Positions 6,971 through 15,929 of a DNA stretch of 36,216 nt are shown one piece after another (position 1 is the stretch's first letter; every line of letters begins with the position of its first letter). A program made the position numbers and the translations under genes. The stretch spans positions 1-36,216 of the forward strand of contig NZ_CAKRXI010000031.1 of NCBI RefSeq assembly GCF_934424005.1, in the 5' to 3' direction. This DNA is from an uncultured Blautia sp. (GTDB lineage: Bacteria > Bacillota > Clostridia > Lachnospirales > Lachnospiraceae). The notes beneath the pieces are model-generated. The model saw only the letters and a program-made list of their open reading frames with translations. It was not told the DNA's origin and made no database searches.

Positions 6971-7843
6971 TTATTTCATATCTGCAAAAATATCTGCCAG
7001 TGCAGCAAACTGTTCCAGAGTAAGGGCCTCACCCCGGATATTCAGTGGAAGTCCACATTCCGTGATTGCCTGCTCAACCTGTTCTTTGCTAAACTGCAAT
7101 TCCTGCGAATTTTTTAATCCGTTTGCCAGTGTCTTTCTTCTCTGGTTAAAAGAAGCACGGATAATACGGAACATCAGCTTTTCATCCTTTGCCTGTACCG
7201 GTGGATTCTGATGTCTGGTCAGCCGGATCACTGCACTGCCAACCTTCGGTCTCGGCATAAAGCAGTTCGGCGGGACATTTGCAACGATCTCCGGTTTTGC
7301 ATAATACTGTACTGCCAGTGATAAAGCACCATAATCCTTGGATCCGGGACCTGTCTGCATTCTGTCTGCAACTTCTTTCTGGACCATTACCGTAATGGAA
7401 TCTACAGGCACATGACTTTCAAACAGACCCATAATGATCGGTGTTGTTATATAATACGGCAGATTTGCCACAACTTTGATCGGACGTCCCTGATTCTTTT
7501 CATCTGCGATCTTCCGGATATCTGTTTTCAGAATATCACCATGTATCACGGATACATTATCCCACTCTTTCAGTGTATCCTGAAGAATCGGGATCAACGC
7601 GTCATCAATCTCAACTGCAGTAACCTCTCTGGCCGCATCTGCCAGATACTGGGTCATCGTTCCTATCCCTGGTCCAATCTCCAGTACAAAATCATCTTTT
7701 GTAATTTCAGATGCTTCAATGATTCTGTCCAGAACACGGGTATCGATCAGAAAATTCTGACCAAACCTTTTCTGGAACACAAATCCGTACTTTTGAAGAA
7801 CTTCAATGGTATATTTCGGGTTTCCAAGATAGGGTCTGGTCAT
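6971..7843 (-). CDS. rsmA: 16S rRNA dimethyladenosine transferase (RsmA/KsgA)
   Basis: The enzyme dimethylates two adjacent adenines in the 3'-terminal helix of 16S rRNA, using S-adenosylmethionine, during small-subunit maturation. The 290-residue protein has the family signature FGQNFLID (residues 27-34), the SAM-binding LEIGPGIGT (54-62), the catalytic NLPYY motif (127-131), and RPKVGSAV in the C-terminal part. It lies 35 bases after the large TPR/AAA+ gene and ends before the hairpin terminator at 6918-6960, so it is the last gene of that unit. Loss of this enzyme classically gives kasugamycin resistance. Confidence 0.96.
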   Translation of the reverse strand: MTRPYLGNPKYTIEVLQKYGFVFQKRFGQNFLIDTRVLDRIIEASEITKDDFVLEIGPGIGTMTQYLADAAREVTAVEIDDALIPILQDTLKEWDNVSVIHGDILKTDIRKIADEKNQGRPIKVVANLPYYITTPIIMGLFESHVPVDSITVMVQKEVADRMQTGPGSKDYGALSLAVQYYAKPEIVANVPPNCFMPRPKVGSAVIRLTRHQNPPVQAKDEKLMFRIIRASFNQRRKTLANGLKNSQELQFSKEQVEQAITECGLPLNIRGEALTLEQFAALADIFADMK

Positions 7844-7878
7844 AATTTCCTCCTGTTGCTTATGCTCATTTTAATTTT

Positions 7879-10446
7879 TCAGCTGAAATCTTTCTCGTAA
7901 AGTACCATGTATCCGTCAGGATTGACTTTCTTCTTGCCTATCAGCTTGCGAAGTCCGCCTTTTGATTTTGCAATGGCATTGTCAATGATTTCTTTGACAG
8001 CACCTACATTCATCGGCTGATCTTCTTTCTGACTTGTACTGATCAGATTATACAGTGCAAGCATCCCCATCTGGTCAATGGTATATCCATTTTCTCTTGT
8101 GTACACTTTTGCAAAGTTAACAAGTTCATCATTGGTAAATACCGGAATATTGATCATAGATGTAAATTTGGATGTAAATTTCGGGAATCTCGCAATCAGT
8201 TTACGCATACCGATCTTTTCATCTTCGATGATAACGATCAGACCGTCTGTACGGAATTCCATTGCTTTGTTCAGCTGATTTACTGTTTCTTTGGTAAGCT
8301 GATTTGCGTTTTCGATAACCAGGAATCCTCCTGCCATCTTGCTGACAATCTCTGCAATATTCTTGCCATTGATCTGATCTGCAAATACATAAGCGACTTT
8401 GGATGCATCCAGATTCAGCTCTTTGCAGATTGCAGGGATCAGACTTGAGATCAGGCGGGTTTTTCCGGTTTCACGACCACCCATAACAATCACGTTACCT
8501 GTTCTGGATGTTTTATCTGCTGCTCCCATCTGTACATCACAAAGCGTATCAAGGATCTGTTCTTTCAGTCCAGGTACTTTTGCAAAGTATGTAAAGAGCT
8601 TCTCTTCATCCTCTGTAAGTACTTTTTCCCTCGGAATGATATCTTCTTTATTTTTCTCAGGCTGCATAGAATCGATCAGCTGTTCCAGTTCTTCTTCCTC
8701 TGAAACCGGTTTTTTTGCTTTTTTCGCAGGTTTGGATTTCTTGACTTCCCTGACAGGGATTTCCATTGTCTCTGCATTATCAATATCATTGAGGAAATCC
8801 ATTCCTTTCAGCAGATCATCCTCATCTTCATAACCGTCTTCTTCTCCGAAATCTTCATCATCTTCCATCAGAGAATCAAATTCATCCGTTTCCGGTTCTT
8901 CCTTATCATTCTCATAGGATTCCGTTTCATCCTGTTCCGGCTCTGTTTCTTTTCCTGCCGGACCATTCATAAATTCATCCTCTGCACTCTGAAGGTCTTC
9001 TTCGGACATATATTCTTCATCGTCTTCCGGAACAGTTTCCTGAACCTCTTCAGCTGGTTTCTTTGCCGGAATCGGTCCTTTCGGAATTTCAATTCCCTGG
9101 GCAGACGCAGCTGCAAGGATCGTGTCTTCAAGATTAAATTCAAAATCATCTGAAGATGCATTCTCTGCACCTGGCAGACAGATATCCGGTGCTTTTGGAA
9201 TTTCTATTTCTTCAGGATTATCCAGATTCATATTCTTCATGGATTCTGGAATTTCAAGCTCCGGAATTTTCATTTCAACCGGCTGTTCTTCCTGTTTTTC
9301 TGTATTCTCAGCCGCTTTATCTTCCTTCTCAGCTTCAACCGTTTCAGCAGGCTCAGCTGCTTTCAGAGTCTCCTCTGATTCCAGTGCCTCCGTATTTTCT
9401 TCTGCAATCGGTTCTTCCGGACCGTTCTTGATCTCCTCTTCGGTAACCTGCTCGATCATTTCTTCCATATTGCTGAAAACAGACTGTCCTGGATTCTTAG
9501 GCGGATGGATCACTGCATCTTCCGGCTCAAGTTCCGGAACATTCACATCAGTCTCATCAGAAGAAATATCTTTTATAAGTTCCTCCTGGACTTCTTCCGG
9601 AGCTTCCTGTTCTTCTTTCATGAAATCTTCTTCAGTTTCTTTCTTTTTGTTTCCACTGAAGATATCTCTGATACCTTTCGAGATTTTTTCCTGAAGACTT
9701 TCTGCACTGTTGACATCTCTCTCATCGATTGCTACGCTCTCGATCACAGGTCCGTCCTCTTCTGCAGTTTTCACTTCCTGCGCAGGCTTTTCTTCATTGA
9801 TAGACTCCGCCTCTTCTACAGGTGTAAGTTTTGGAATAAACTGACTGTCATATTTTTCTTTTTCTTCTCCAGTCAGCATTCCCATTCTGTTCTTGAGATC
9901 CAGTGCCTTCATAACGTATTTTCCGTCACTGAACCAGAGAACCATTTCATCACAAAGACTCAGACACTTCTGAGTATCTCCATTCTGATAATACAGTTTT
10001 GCCAGTTCATAAGACCAGCGCTCTGTAAATTCTTTCTCTTTGTATTCTTCCAGGATTCTGATCTGTTCATCCAGAGAAACCTGTTTTTCCTTACAGATTT
10101 TGTAATTGAGGATATATCTGGTGTTATCATTTGGTGCAACCTCCAGAAATTCCTCATAGAATTCTTCTGCTTCGCTGATATCCTTCATCTTGAGGGATAC
10201 TTCAATTAAGCGATATAAAATATTTTTGCCAATCGGGGCTCTGTGATAAGCCAAAAGGAAGATTTCCTTACTGTCTTCGTATCTTTTATTTGCTGCATAG
10301 ATTTCTCCAACAACACATAATGTACGAACATTCTTAACACGACGCCAGTCAATACTGTCTACCACTTCCATGGCATCCTTGTAATTTTTCTTTTCTACAA
10401 GGCGATTTATTTCTTCAAGTTTGATCCGAAATTCCTCTTTATCCAA
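7879..10446 (-). CDS. Large cytoplasmic protein: TPR-like N-terminus, acidic linker, degenerate AAA+ domain
   Basis: I do not recognise a named family. The start is uncertain. A longer frame to 10521 would overlap the promoter at 10477-10505, so I favour the TTG at 10446, about 12 bases after GGAAAG; the GTG at 10455 is an alternative. The 855-residue product has three parts. About 200 residues of helical TPR-like repeats come first. About 400 residues rich in Glu, Asp, Pro and Lys follow, probably disordered. The C-terminal 250-residue domain is a P-loop AAA+ resembling CbbX/SpoVK ATPases. Walker A is GGRETGKT (about 656-663). The Walker B strand ends in FLVIEN instead of the usual DE. The expected SRF arginine finger reads SKF (about 759-761). 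ATP may be bound but poorly hydrolysed. It is co-transcribed with rsmA. Confidence 0.75.
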   Translation of the reverse strand: MDKEEFRIKLEEINRLVEKKNYKDAMEVVDSIDWRRVKNVRTLCVVGEIYAANKRYEDSKEIFLLAYHRAPIGKNILYRLIEVSLKMKDISEAEEFYEEFLEVAPNDNTRYILNYKICKEKQVSLDEQIRILEEYKEKEFTERWSYELAKLYYQNGDTQKCLSLCDEMVLWFSDGKYVMKALDLKNRMGMLTGEEKEKYDSQFIPKLTPVEEAESINEEKPAQEVKTAEEDGPVIESVAIDERDVNSAESLQEKISKGIRDIFSGNKKKETEEDFMKEEQEAPEEVQEELIKDISSDETDVNVPELEPEDAVIHPPKNPGQSVFSNMEEMIEQVTEEEIKNGPEEPIAEENTEALESEETLKAAEPAETVEAEKEDKAAENTEKQEEQPVEMKIPELEIPESMKNMNLDNPEEIEIPKAPDICLPGAENASSDDFEFNLEDTILAAASAQGIEIPKGPIPAKKPAEEVQETVPEDDEEYMSEEDLQSAEDEFMNGPAGKETEPEQDETESYENDKEEPETDEFDSLMEDDEDFGEEDGYEDEDDLLKGMDFLNDIDNAETMEIPVREVKKSKPAKKAKKPVSEEEELEQLIDSMQPEKNKEDIIPREKVLTEDEEKLFTYFAKVPGLKEQILDTLCDVQMGAADKTSRTGNVIVMGGRETGKTRLISSLIPAICKELNLDASKVAYVFADQINGKNIAEIVSKMAGGFLVIENANQLTKETVNQLNKAMEFRTDGLIVIIEDEKIGMRKLIARFPKFTSKFTSMINIPVFTNDELVNFAKVYTRENGYTIDQMGMLALYNLISTSQKEDQPMNVGAVKEIIDNAIAKSKGGLRKLIGKKKVNPDGYMVLYEKDFS

Positions 10447-10476
10447 TGCATTCACCAACTTTCCAATATTAAAAAC

Positions 10477-10505
10477 AGTGTAACATATGCCATAATGCTT
10501 GTCAA
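10477..10505 (-). promoter_or_regulatory. Promoter of the TPR/AAA+ gene and rsmA
   Basis: A perfect TTGACA (10500-10505, complement) and TACACT (10477-10482) are 17 bases apart, with TG just upstream of the -10. It begins 24 bases before the recF stop codon in transcript direction terms and sets the start of a new unit after recF. Confidence 0.75.
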
Positions 10506-10528
10506 AACGTGATAACCACAAAAATGTT

Positions 10529-11617
10529 TTAATTTACAGGGTTAAACACTTCTCCTTTTACCACTTTGAAAACTTTGTTGATATGAAACTGGTGGCTCAC
10601 AAAATCATCCAGTCCCGTACAGGTGATCAGTGTCTGTATATCATGAATGCTGTCCAGCAGATATGTCTGTCTGTTGCTGTCCAACTCTGAAAGTACATCA
10701 TCCAGAAGAAGTATCGGCGTATCTTTTATTTTTTCTTTTACCAGATAGATTTCTGAAAGTTTCAAAGACAGGGCCGCTGTTCTCTGCTGTCCCTGTGAAC
10801 CAAATTTCCGGATATCGATTCCGTTTACCATGAAACACAGATCATCTCTGTGTGGACCGGCAGATGTCATTTTCATCCGTATATCACGTTCTCTGTTTTT
10901 TTTCAAAGTTTCTTCAAAGCATTCTGACTCTGTACTCGGTTCATAAATGACCTCAAGATGTTCTTCTCCACCCGTCAGATTACGATGGATATCCTGTATC
11001 ACATCATTCAGGTCTCTGACAAAATCCCGCCTTTTTTCAATGATCTTCCTGCCGTACTGCAGCATCTGAATATCCCAGATTTCCAGTGTTTCCCGTAAAG
11101 AAGGATTCTGGTAAAGATCTTTCAGAAGACGGTTTCTCTGATTTACGATATGATTATATCCTGCCAGATCCGTCAGATATATCTGGTCAAGCTGGCATAA
11201 TTCCAGATCCATAAATCTTCGTCTCTCACCAGGTCCGTTTTTGATGATATTCAGATCCTCCGGTGAGAAAAAAACAAGATTTACGATTCCAAATAATTCC
11301 CTGGCTTTTTTGATCGGTAATCCATTGATTGCCACACCTTTTGCCTTATTTTTACGAAGATGCATGTCAATCTTATAAGAAAGCCCATCCTTTTTTACCA
11401 TCATTCGAATATGAGATTCTTCCTCTCCAAAACGAATGATTTCTTTGTCTTTACTTCCTTTATGTGATTTCGTTGTCCCGCAGATATACACAGATTCCAG
11501 AATATTGGTTTTGCCCTGCGCATTATCTCCGTAAAAAATATTGGTTCCTTTATCAAAACCCAGCTGCAGATCCTGATAATTTCTGAAATTCTTAAGCTCT
11601 ATTGATTCTATATACAT
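10529..11617 (-). CDS. recF: DNA replication and repair protein RecF
   Basis: RecF is an SMC-like ATPase that binds gapped DNA and helps load RecA with RecO and RecR. The 362-residue protein shows Walker A GDNAQGKT (residues 30-37), the ABC-type signature FGSQGQQRT and Walker B ILLLDDVLSELD. It begins 2 bases after the stop of the S4-domain gene with no strong Shine-Dalgarno sequence of its own, so translational coupling is likely. Its place after dnaN and the S4 gene is the standard Firmicute origin order. Confidence 0.97.
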   Translation of the reverse strand: MYIESIELKNFRNYQDLQLGFDKGTNIFYGDNAQGKTNILESVYICGTTKSHKGSKDKEIIRFGEEESHIRMMVKKDGLSYKIDMHLRKNKAKGVAINGLPIKKARELFGIVNLVFFSPEDLNIIKNGPGERRRFMDLELCQLDQIYLTDLAGYNHIVNQRNRLLKDLYQNPSLRETLEIWDIQMLQYGRKIIEKRRDFVRDLNDVIQDIHRNLTGGEEHLEVIYEPSTESECFEETLKKNRERDIRMKMTSAGPHRDDLCFMVNGIDIRKFGSQGQQRTAALSLKLSEIYLVKEKIKDTPILLLDDVLSELDSNRQTYLLDSIHDIQTLITCTGLDDFVSHQFHINKVFKVVKGEVFNPVN

Positions 11618-11619
11618 AA

Positions 11620-11835
11620 TTATCTGATGACTTTGATTTCCTGATCTTCAAAAGTGATCACATCACCTTCATAAACCTTACGGCCTCTTCGCTGGTCAAC
11701 TTCACCATTTACCTGAACAAGACCATCCTGAATCGCATACTTTGCTTCCACTCCGTCTTCTACGACTCCGGCAAGTTTCAAAGCCTGTCCGAGTTTTATA
11801 AATTCATCTCTGATTTTGATCTCCAAATCGTTCAC
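11620..11835 (-). CDS. yaaA: S4 RNA-binding domain protein (YaaA/RlbA type)
   Basis: This 71-residue protein is almost entirely one S4 domain. It carries the typical FIKLGQALKLAGVVEDG, then YAIQDGLVQVNGEVDQRRGRKVYEGD. In Bacillus subtilis the equivalent gene lies between dnaN and recF, as here. The domain binds RNA; a role in ribosome assembly has been suggested for the Bacillus protein, but the function is not settled. It lies 24 bases after dnaN and abuts recF. Confidence 0.92.
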   Translation of the reverse strand: MNDLEIKIRDEFIKLGQALKLAGVVEDGVEAKYAIQDGLVQVNGEVDQRRGRKVYEGDVITFEDQEIKVIR

Positions 11836-11859
11836 CTCTTATCTGGACTGATTCTGTTT

Positions 11860-12975
11860 TTATCTGCTCTGATTCTGACTGATATTTACCGGCAGGATCA
11901 GATATGTGTAGTTTTCTTCATCATCTCTGATAAAACATGGTGCTTTCGGGTTCATCAGATACATATGAATTACTTCATCATCGATAACTTTCAAAGCATC
12001 GATAAGGAATTTCGGGTTGAAGCCGATGAGAATGTCTTTGCCATCTTTTTCAATATCAATATCTTCATTCATGGAACCCATAGCAGAATCTATTTTCAGT
12101 TCCATGCTGTTGTCTTTGATCTCAATTACGATCGGTTTCTTGTCACCTTCTCGTACCAGAAGTGTTGCTCTGTCAATACAGTCAAGAAATTCTTTTTTGT
12201 TTACACTGACTTTTGTATCGTAATCACTGGAAAGCATCTGATCAATACGGAAATATTCTCCTTCGATCAGTCTGGAAACAACCATGGTCTGATCAAATTC
12301 AAACAGAATATGATTTTTTGTAAAATAGATGCTTACCTGATCATCAATTTCACCGGACAGGATCTTGCTGATCTCACTTAATGTTTTGCCCGGAACAACG
12401 ATCTTGCGATCTGAATATTCTTTTTTCAGAGGCATCTTACGGATAGAGATACGATGACCATCCAGGGAAACAATTTTCAGACAATTATCTTTGAGTTCAA
12501 ACAATTCTCCGGTCATCAGACGGTTATTTTCATTAACTGCAATGGAAAAGATTGTCTGACGAATCATTTCTTTCAAAGTAAACTGAGAAAGAGTCAGTGA
12601 TTCATCTTTTTCAATAACCGGAAGATATGCAAAATCTTCGCCTGCTTTGCCCGGGATTGTAAATTTGGCTTTTTCACAGGTGATAGTAGCTACGAAATTG
12701 CTGTCTGTGGTAATGGTTACATCATTATCCGGAAGTCTTCGAATGATTTCATAAAAGATTTTCGCATCAAGAGCAACCATACCTTTTTCTTCAATATGAC
12801 CATCAACGATTGTTTCAATACCAAGTTCCATGTCATTGGTAGTAAATTTGATCTGATTTGTTGTTGCATCCATAAGAATACATTCAAGAATTGGCATTGT
12901 TGTTTTGGATGGTACAGCTTTCAAAGATATATTTACGCTTTTTAAAAGATTACTTTTGGAACAGATTATTTTCAT
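11860..12975 (-). CDS. dnaN: DNA polymerase III beta subunit (sliding clamp)
   Basis: The 371-residue protein is the ring-shaped clamp that tethers DNA polymerase to DNA and also serves repair and initiation control factors. It has the three-domain clamp layout and family sequences such as VPSKTTMPILECILM near the start and the C-terminal MYLMNPKAPCFIRDD...YLILPV segment that forms part of the partner-binding pocket. It lies downstream of dnaA across a 194-bp gap holding DnaA boxes; a perfect box sits 3 bases before its ATG. Co-transcription with dnaA is likely, possibly tuned by DnaA binding in the gap. Confidence 0.97.
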   Translation of the reverse strand: MKIICSKSNLLKSVNISLKAVPSKTTMPILECILMDATTNQIKFTTNDMELGIETIVDGHIEEKGMVALDAKIFYEIIRRLPDNDVTITTDSNFVATITCEKAKFTIPGKAGEDFAYLPVIEKDESLTLSQFTLKEMIRQTIFSIAVNENNRLMTGELFELKDNCLKIVSLDGHRISIRKMPLKKEYSDRKIVVPGKTLSEISKILSGEIDDQVSIYFTKNHILFEFDQTMVVSRLIEGEYFRIDQMLSSDYDTKVSVNKKEFLDCIDRATLLVREGDKKPIVIEIKDNSMELKIDSAMGSMNEDIDIEKDGKDILIGFNPKFLIDALKVIDDEVIHMYLMNPKAPCFIRDDEENYTYLILPVNISQNQSR

Positions 12976-12977
12976 GT

Positions 12978-13185
12978 TGTGTATAACTCCCTTCCTGTTT
13001 CAGAATTGGCTTTATAAATAAAAATATATAAAGAAATCCGCCGTAGCCGCCTTAGGGGGGTGTGAATATGTGAAAAAGTCTTTCAAACCTTGAAAAACGG
13101 GGATTTCTTAACTGTATAACTCCGTGTATAAACGACTTTCAAAGTTAAAATTGTGTGTGGAAAAGTCCTTTAACCCTGTGGATTA
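12978..13185 (-). promoter_or_regulatory. DnaA-box cluster between dnaA and dnaN
   Basis: Read on the minus strand, a perfect TTATACACA lies at 12978-12986, TTATACACG at 13123-13131, TTTTCCACA at 13156-13164 and TAATCCACA at 13177-13185 (inside the dnaA 3' end). The last three each differ from TTATNCACA by one base. This is the second half of a bipartite origin as known in Bacillus subtilis. It may also regulate dnaN. Confidence 0.7.
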
Positions 13186-14549
13186 ATTTTTTTCCTTAAT
13201 GTGTCAATGGAGTTTTTGAGGTTATCATTTGTCTTTAATTCGTTCTCAATCTTCTCTATCCCGTGCATAACTGTGGTATGGTCACGGTCTCCCAGATTTT
13301 TGCCGATTGTTTTGAGCGAAGTATCGATAATATCGCGGCAAAGGTACATGGCAATCTGTCGAGGCATAACGATCTTGGAGCTTCGTTTATTGCCGCAGAG
13401 ATCTGCAACTGTTACGTGATAATGCTCAGCAACTACAGAAATAATGTAATCCGGAGTGATCACCTTCTGTTCATCCGGTGAAATAATGTCTTTTAATGCC
13501 TGTTCGGCAAGTTCCAGGGTTACTTCTTTCTTTTCCAGTTTGGAGCTGGCCATGACTTTGTTGAAAGCACCTTCCAGTTCACGGATATTGGATTTGATAT
13601 TTGTTGCGATATATTTGATGACTTCTTCGCTGATATTATAGCCTTCCAGCTCTTCTTTCTTATGAAGAATAGCCATTCGAGTCTCATAATCCGGAAGGGT
13701 GATATCTGCGATCAGACCCCATTCGAATCTGGAACGGAAACGCTCTTCCAGGATTTCCATATCTTTTGGCGGTTTATCAGAAGATATGATGATCTGTTTT
13801 TTCGCACTGTGAAGACTGTTGAAGGTATGGAAAAATTCTTCCTGTGTAGATTCCTTTCCTATAATAAACTGAATATCATCGACAAGAAGAACATCGATGT
13901 TTCTGTATTTTTCACGGAATTTGGACATTGCTGAGTTGTTTCCGTTTCGGATCGTTTCAATCAGTTCATTGGTAAATTCTTCACTGGTAACATACAAAAC
14001 TTTGCTGTTTTCATCGTGCTCAATAATGTAATGAGCGATGGAATGCATAAGATGGGTCTTACCAAGGCCGGCACCTCCATAGATAAACAGCGGGTTGTAT
14101 GTATCTCCAGGAGATTCAGCAACTGCAAGGGCTGCGGCCTGCGCAAATTTATTATTGTTACCGACGATAAAGGTATCAAAAATATATTTGGGATTGAGGT
14201 GAGCTTCTTCACAGCGGCGGTCAATATCGGTAAGACCTGTTTCTGCTGCAGCATTATCATAAGAAGAAACTTCTTTTTTGGGTGCCTCATCAGGAGATAT
14301 GAATTTGACTTCGCATTCATCCATGCCGGTTATTTCGCAAATAGTAACCTGAAGGAGAAGCTTATACTTCTTATTAAGAAGGTTTATTAAAACAACCTGT
14401 TCGGAAGGAACAAGAATTGTAATCACATTATCCTTGACATCATAGACTTTTAGCGGCTTCAGCCAGGTATTAAAGGCAACATCGCCTACATCGTAATCTG
14501 CTTTAACGGTCTGCAGAATTTTATCCCAATTTTCAATCACTTTATCCAT
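13170..14549 (-). CDS. dnaA: Chromosomal replication initiator protein DnaA
   Basis: DnaA binds DnaA boxes and, with ATP, opens the origin. The 459-residue protein has domain I at residues 1 to about 85, a short linker domain, and the AAA+ domain with Walker A GGAGLGKTH (158-166), Walker B VLLVDDIQF and the arginine finger region ERFRSRFEWG. The C-terminal helix-turn-helix domain carries the DnaA signature (CGNKRSSKIVMPRQIAMYL, then GDRDHTTVMHG). It lies between two DnaA-box clusters and is transcribed away from the main origin. Confidence 0.98.
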   Translation of the reverse strand: MDKVIENWDKILQTVKADYDVGDVAFNTWLKPLKVYDVKDNVITILVPSEQVVLINLLNKKYKLLLQVTICEITGMDECEVKFISPDEAPKKEVSSYDNAAAETGLTDIDRRCEEAHLNPKYIFDTFIVGNNNKFAQAAALAVAESPGDTYNPLFIYGGAGLGKTHLMHSIAHYIIEHDENSKVLYVTSEEFTNELIETIRNGNNSAMSKFREKYRNIDVLLVDDIQFIIGKESTQEEFFHTFNSLHSAKKQIIISSDKPPKDMEILEERFRSRFEWGLIADITLPDYETRMAILHKKEELEGYNISEEVIKYIATNIKSNIRELEGAFNKVMASSKLEKKEVTLELAEQALKDIISPDEQKVITPDYIISVVAEHYHVTVADLCGNKRSSKIVMPRQIAMYLCRDIIDTSLKTIGKNLGDRDHTTVMHGIEKIENELKTNDNLKNSIDTLRKKINPQG

Positions 14550-14613
14550 GTTTCTATCTCCTGGTTTTTTGAAAGTTTATTGTATAAGTCAAAAGACATA
14601 AATATCCTTTTAT

Positions 14614-14642
14614 ATATTATAATAAATTCGCGTGATTAGCAA
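14614..14642 (-). promoter_or_regulatory. Likely dnaA promoter
   Basis: TTGCTA (14637-14642, complement) and TAATAT (14614-14619) are 17 bases apart in an AT-rich stretch; an overlapping TATAAT gives a 15-base spacing. The transcript would have about a 60-base leader before AGGAG and the dnaA start. Confidence 0.45.
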
Positions 14643-14700
14643 CGGTTAATTGGGGGTATAAAGGGGGAAAATTCACATGTTACGGGGATAGTTTTCCACT

Positions 14701-15024
14701 TTGTCCACATGTGTATAACCATGAAATGGTGGATAAAACCCCATAAGTTTACATAACATAGGAAATAGTGGAAAAAGGACTATGGGGATTGTGTATAAGT
14801 GTATCCACACTGAAAAAGATGTAAAATAAAGGCTTTTTTTAGGATACTGTGTAAAAAACAGTCGAAAAATGGGGATAAAAACGCAGGAAAAATTAGAGTT
14901 ATCCACAAGTTATCCACAAAAAGTGGATAACTTTACGTTAACCATAACTTTCCACATAGATGTGTGGGTTAATCCACAATTGGCCGAAATGCTGATATTT
15001 CTTGATATTTTTAATATTTTTGGC
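14701..15024. other. oriC: Replication origin oriC (dnaA-rpmH side) with DnaA boxes and AT-rich unwinding element
   Basis: Several DnaA boxes (TTATNCACA) lie in this non-coding region. Perfect copies are at 14710-14718 and 14790-14798 (minus) and at 14899-14907 and 14910-14918 (plus, tandem, 2 bases apart). One-mismatch copies are at 14701-14709, 14728-14736, 14801-14809, 14922-14930 and 14970-14978. The triplet at 14899-14930 is two direct boxes facing one inverted box. An AT-rich stretch follows at about 14994-15022 and is the best candidate for the unwinding element. The position between dnaA and rpmH and the switch of gene strand here both support oriC. The gap from 14550 to 15116 holds no gene. 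Confidence 0.92.
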
Positions 15025-15053
15025 TTGACGAACAGGGTCATTATGAATATAAT
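15025..15053 (+). promoter_or_regulatory. rpmH promoter
   Basis: TTGACG (15025-15030) and a perfect TATAAT (15048-15053) are spaced by 17 bases, directly after the AT-rich origin element. A second TATAAT at 15089-15094 lacks a good -35. Confidence 0.75.
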
Positions 15054-15116
15054 TGAAATGATGTTCTAGGAAAATATTACGAATACGCTATAATAGATAA
15101 AGGAGGTGCTTTACCT

Positions 15117-15251
15117 ATGAAAATGACATTTCAGCCAAAGAAAAGATCCAGAGCTAAAGTTCATGGATTCAGAGCTCGTATGAGCACAAAAGGTGGCCGT
15201 AAAGTATTAGCTGCCAGAAGATTAAAAGGAAGAAAACAGTTATCAGCCTAA
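15117..15251 (+). CDS. rpmH: 50S ribosomal protein L34
   Basis: A 44-codon frame encodes [18 protein letters not shown]... and ends ...GRKQLSA, the very basic L34 sequence with the conserved TFQP, HGFR and GRKVLAARR segments. AAAGGAGGTG lies about 7 bases before the ATG. It is a small structural protein of the large ribosomal subunit. It always neighbours rnpA at Firmicute origins, as here. Confidence 0.98.
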   Translation: MKMTFQPKKRSRAKVHGFRARMSTKGGRKVLAARRLKGRKQLSA

Positions 15252-15257
15252 AGATAT

Positions 15258-15284
15258 AAGACCGCAGTTGATGTGGTCTTTTCT
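15258..15284 (+). terminator. Weak hairpin between rpmH and rnpA
   Basis: AAGACC and GGTCTT can pair around an 11-base loop, followed by TTCTTCT. It is short and likely only a partial terminator that lowers rnpA expression relative to rpmH. Confidence 0.4.
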
Positions 15285-15309
15285 TCTATAATGAAAAAAG
15301 GAGGATTCG

Positions 15310-15669
15310 ATGAAATATTCAGAGTCCTTAAAGAAAAACAGAGATTTTCAACAGGTTTACAAGCGTGGAACATCAAAAGCAAATCGGTATCTGGTGATGT
15401 ACGTGCTGCCTAATCAGCACATGATGAATCGTCTGGGAATATCAGTAAGTAAAAAAGTAGGGAATAGTGTGGTTCGCCACAGACTCACCAGGCTGATCAG
15501 AGAAAGCTATCGTTTAAATGAAGAAAAATTTGACAGAAATCTTGATATTGTAGTGATCGCCCGTAATTCTGCAAAAGACAGAAGTTATCAGGAGATTGAA
15601 AGTGCCTTTATGAATCTGGCACAGAAGCATGCAATTGCAGGAGGAACGGATGAAGAAACTTCTTATTAA
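15310..15669 (+). CDS. rnpA: Ribonuclease P protein component
   Basis: The small basic protein subunit of RNase P assists the catalytic RNA in removing tRNA 5' leaders. The 119-residue length is typical. The family core is present as [27 protein letters not shown], with RHR where many species have RNR, then the strand-helix [19 protein letters not shown] lies before the ATG. Its 3' end overlaps the yidD start by 20 bases, so the two are translationally linked. Confidence 0.96.
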   Translation: MKYSESLKKNRDFQQVYKRGTSKANRYLVMYVLPNQHMMNRLGISVSKKVGNSVVRHRLTRLIRESYRLNEEKFDRNLDIVVIARNSAKDRSYQEIESAFMNLAQKHAIAGGTDEETSY

Positions 15670-15859
15670 AATGATACGACTCTATCAGATTTATATTTCA
15701 CCGATGAAGAGAACAAAGTGTCCTTATATTCCCACATGTTCTCAATATGGTTTGGAAGCAATCGAAAAATATGGTGCGCTTAAGGGAGGATTACTTGCAG
15801 TATGGAGGATATTACGGTGTAATCCTTTTTCTCATGGAGGATATGATCCCGTACCATAA
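15650..15859 (+). CDS. yidD: Membrane protein insertion efficiency factor YidD
   Basis: The start is set at the ATG at 15650, 5 bases after AGGAGG; the frame extends upstream to 15629 without a ribosome binding site. The 69-residue protein has the YidD pattern: an amphipathic N-terminus ([17 protein letters not shown]), then [19 protein letters not shown] and [17 protein letters not shown] with the conserved cysteines. It is a small membrane-associated protein that aids YidC-dependent insertion, and it sits between rnpA and yidC. Confidence 0.95.
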   Translation: MKKLLIKMIRLYQIYISPMKRTKCPYIPTCSQYGLEAIEKYGALKGGLLAVWRILRCNPFSHGGYDPVP

Positions 15860-15929
15860 GTGTAAATGGAGCAGAAGCTGTCCGCTTGGACGGTATACTT
15901 CATAAGATTATCCAGGAGGAACTAGAAAA

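Noticed and set aside
9122..9694. A 190-codon Ser-rich plus-strand frame
   Set aside because: It is the antisense shadow of the Glu-rich linker of the TPR/AAA+ gene.
10447..10521. N-terminal extension of the TPR/AAA+ protein
   Set aside because: It would include the TTGACA/TACACT promoter as coding sequence and has no ribosome binding site.
14994..15024. DnaA-trio elements in the unwinding region
   Set aside because: The repeated three-base pattern next to a GC-rich spacer could not be aligned convincingly; only the AT-rich tract is claimed.
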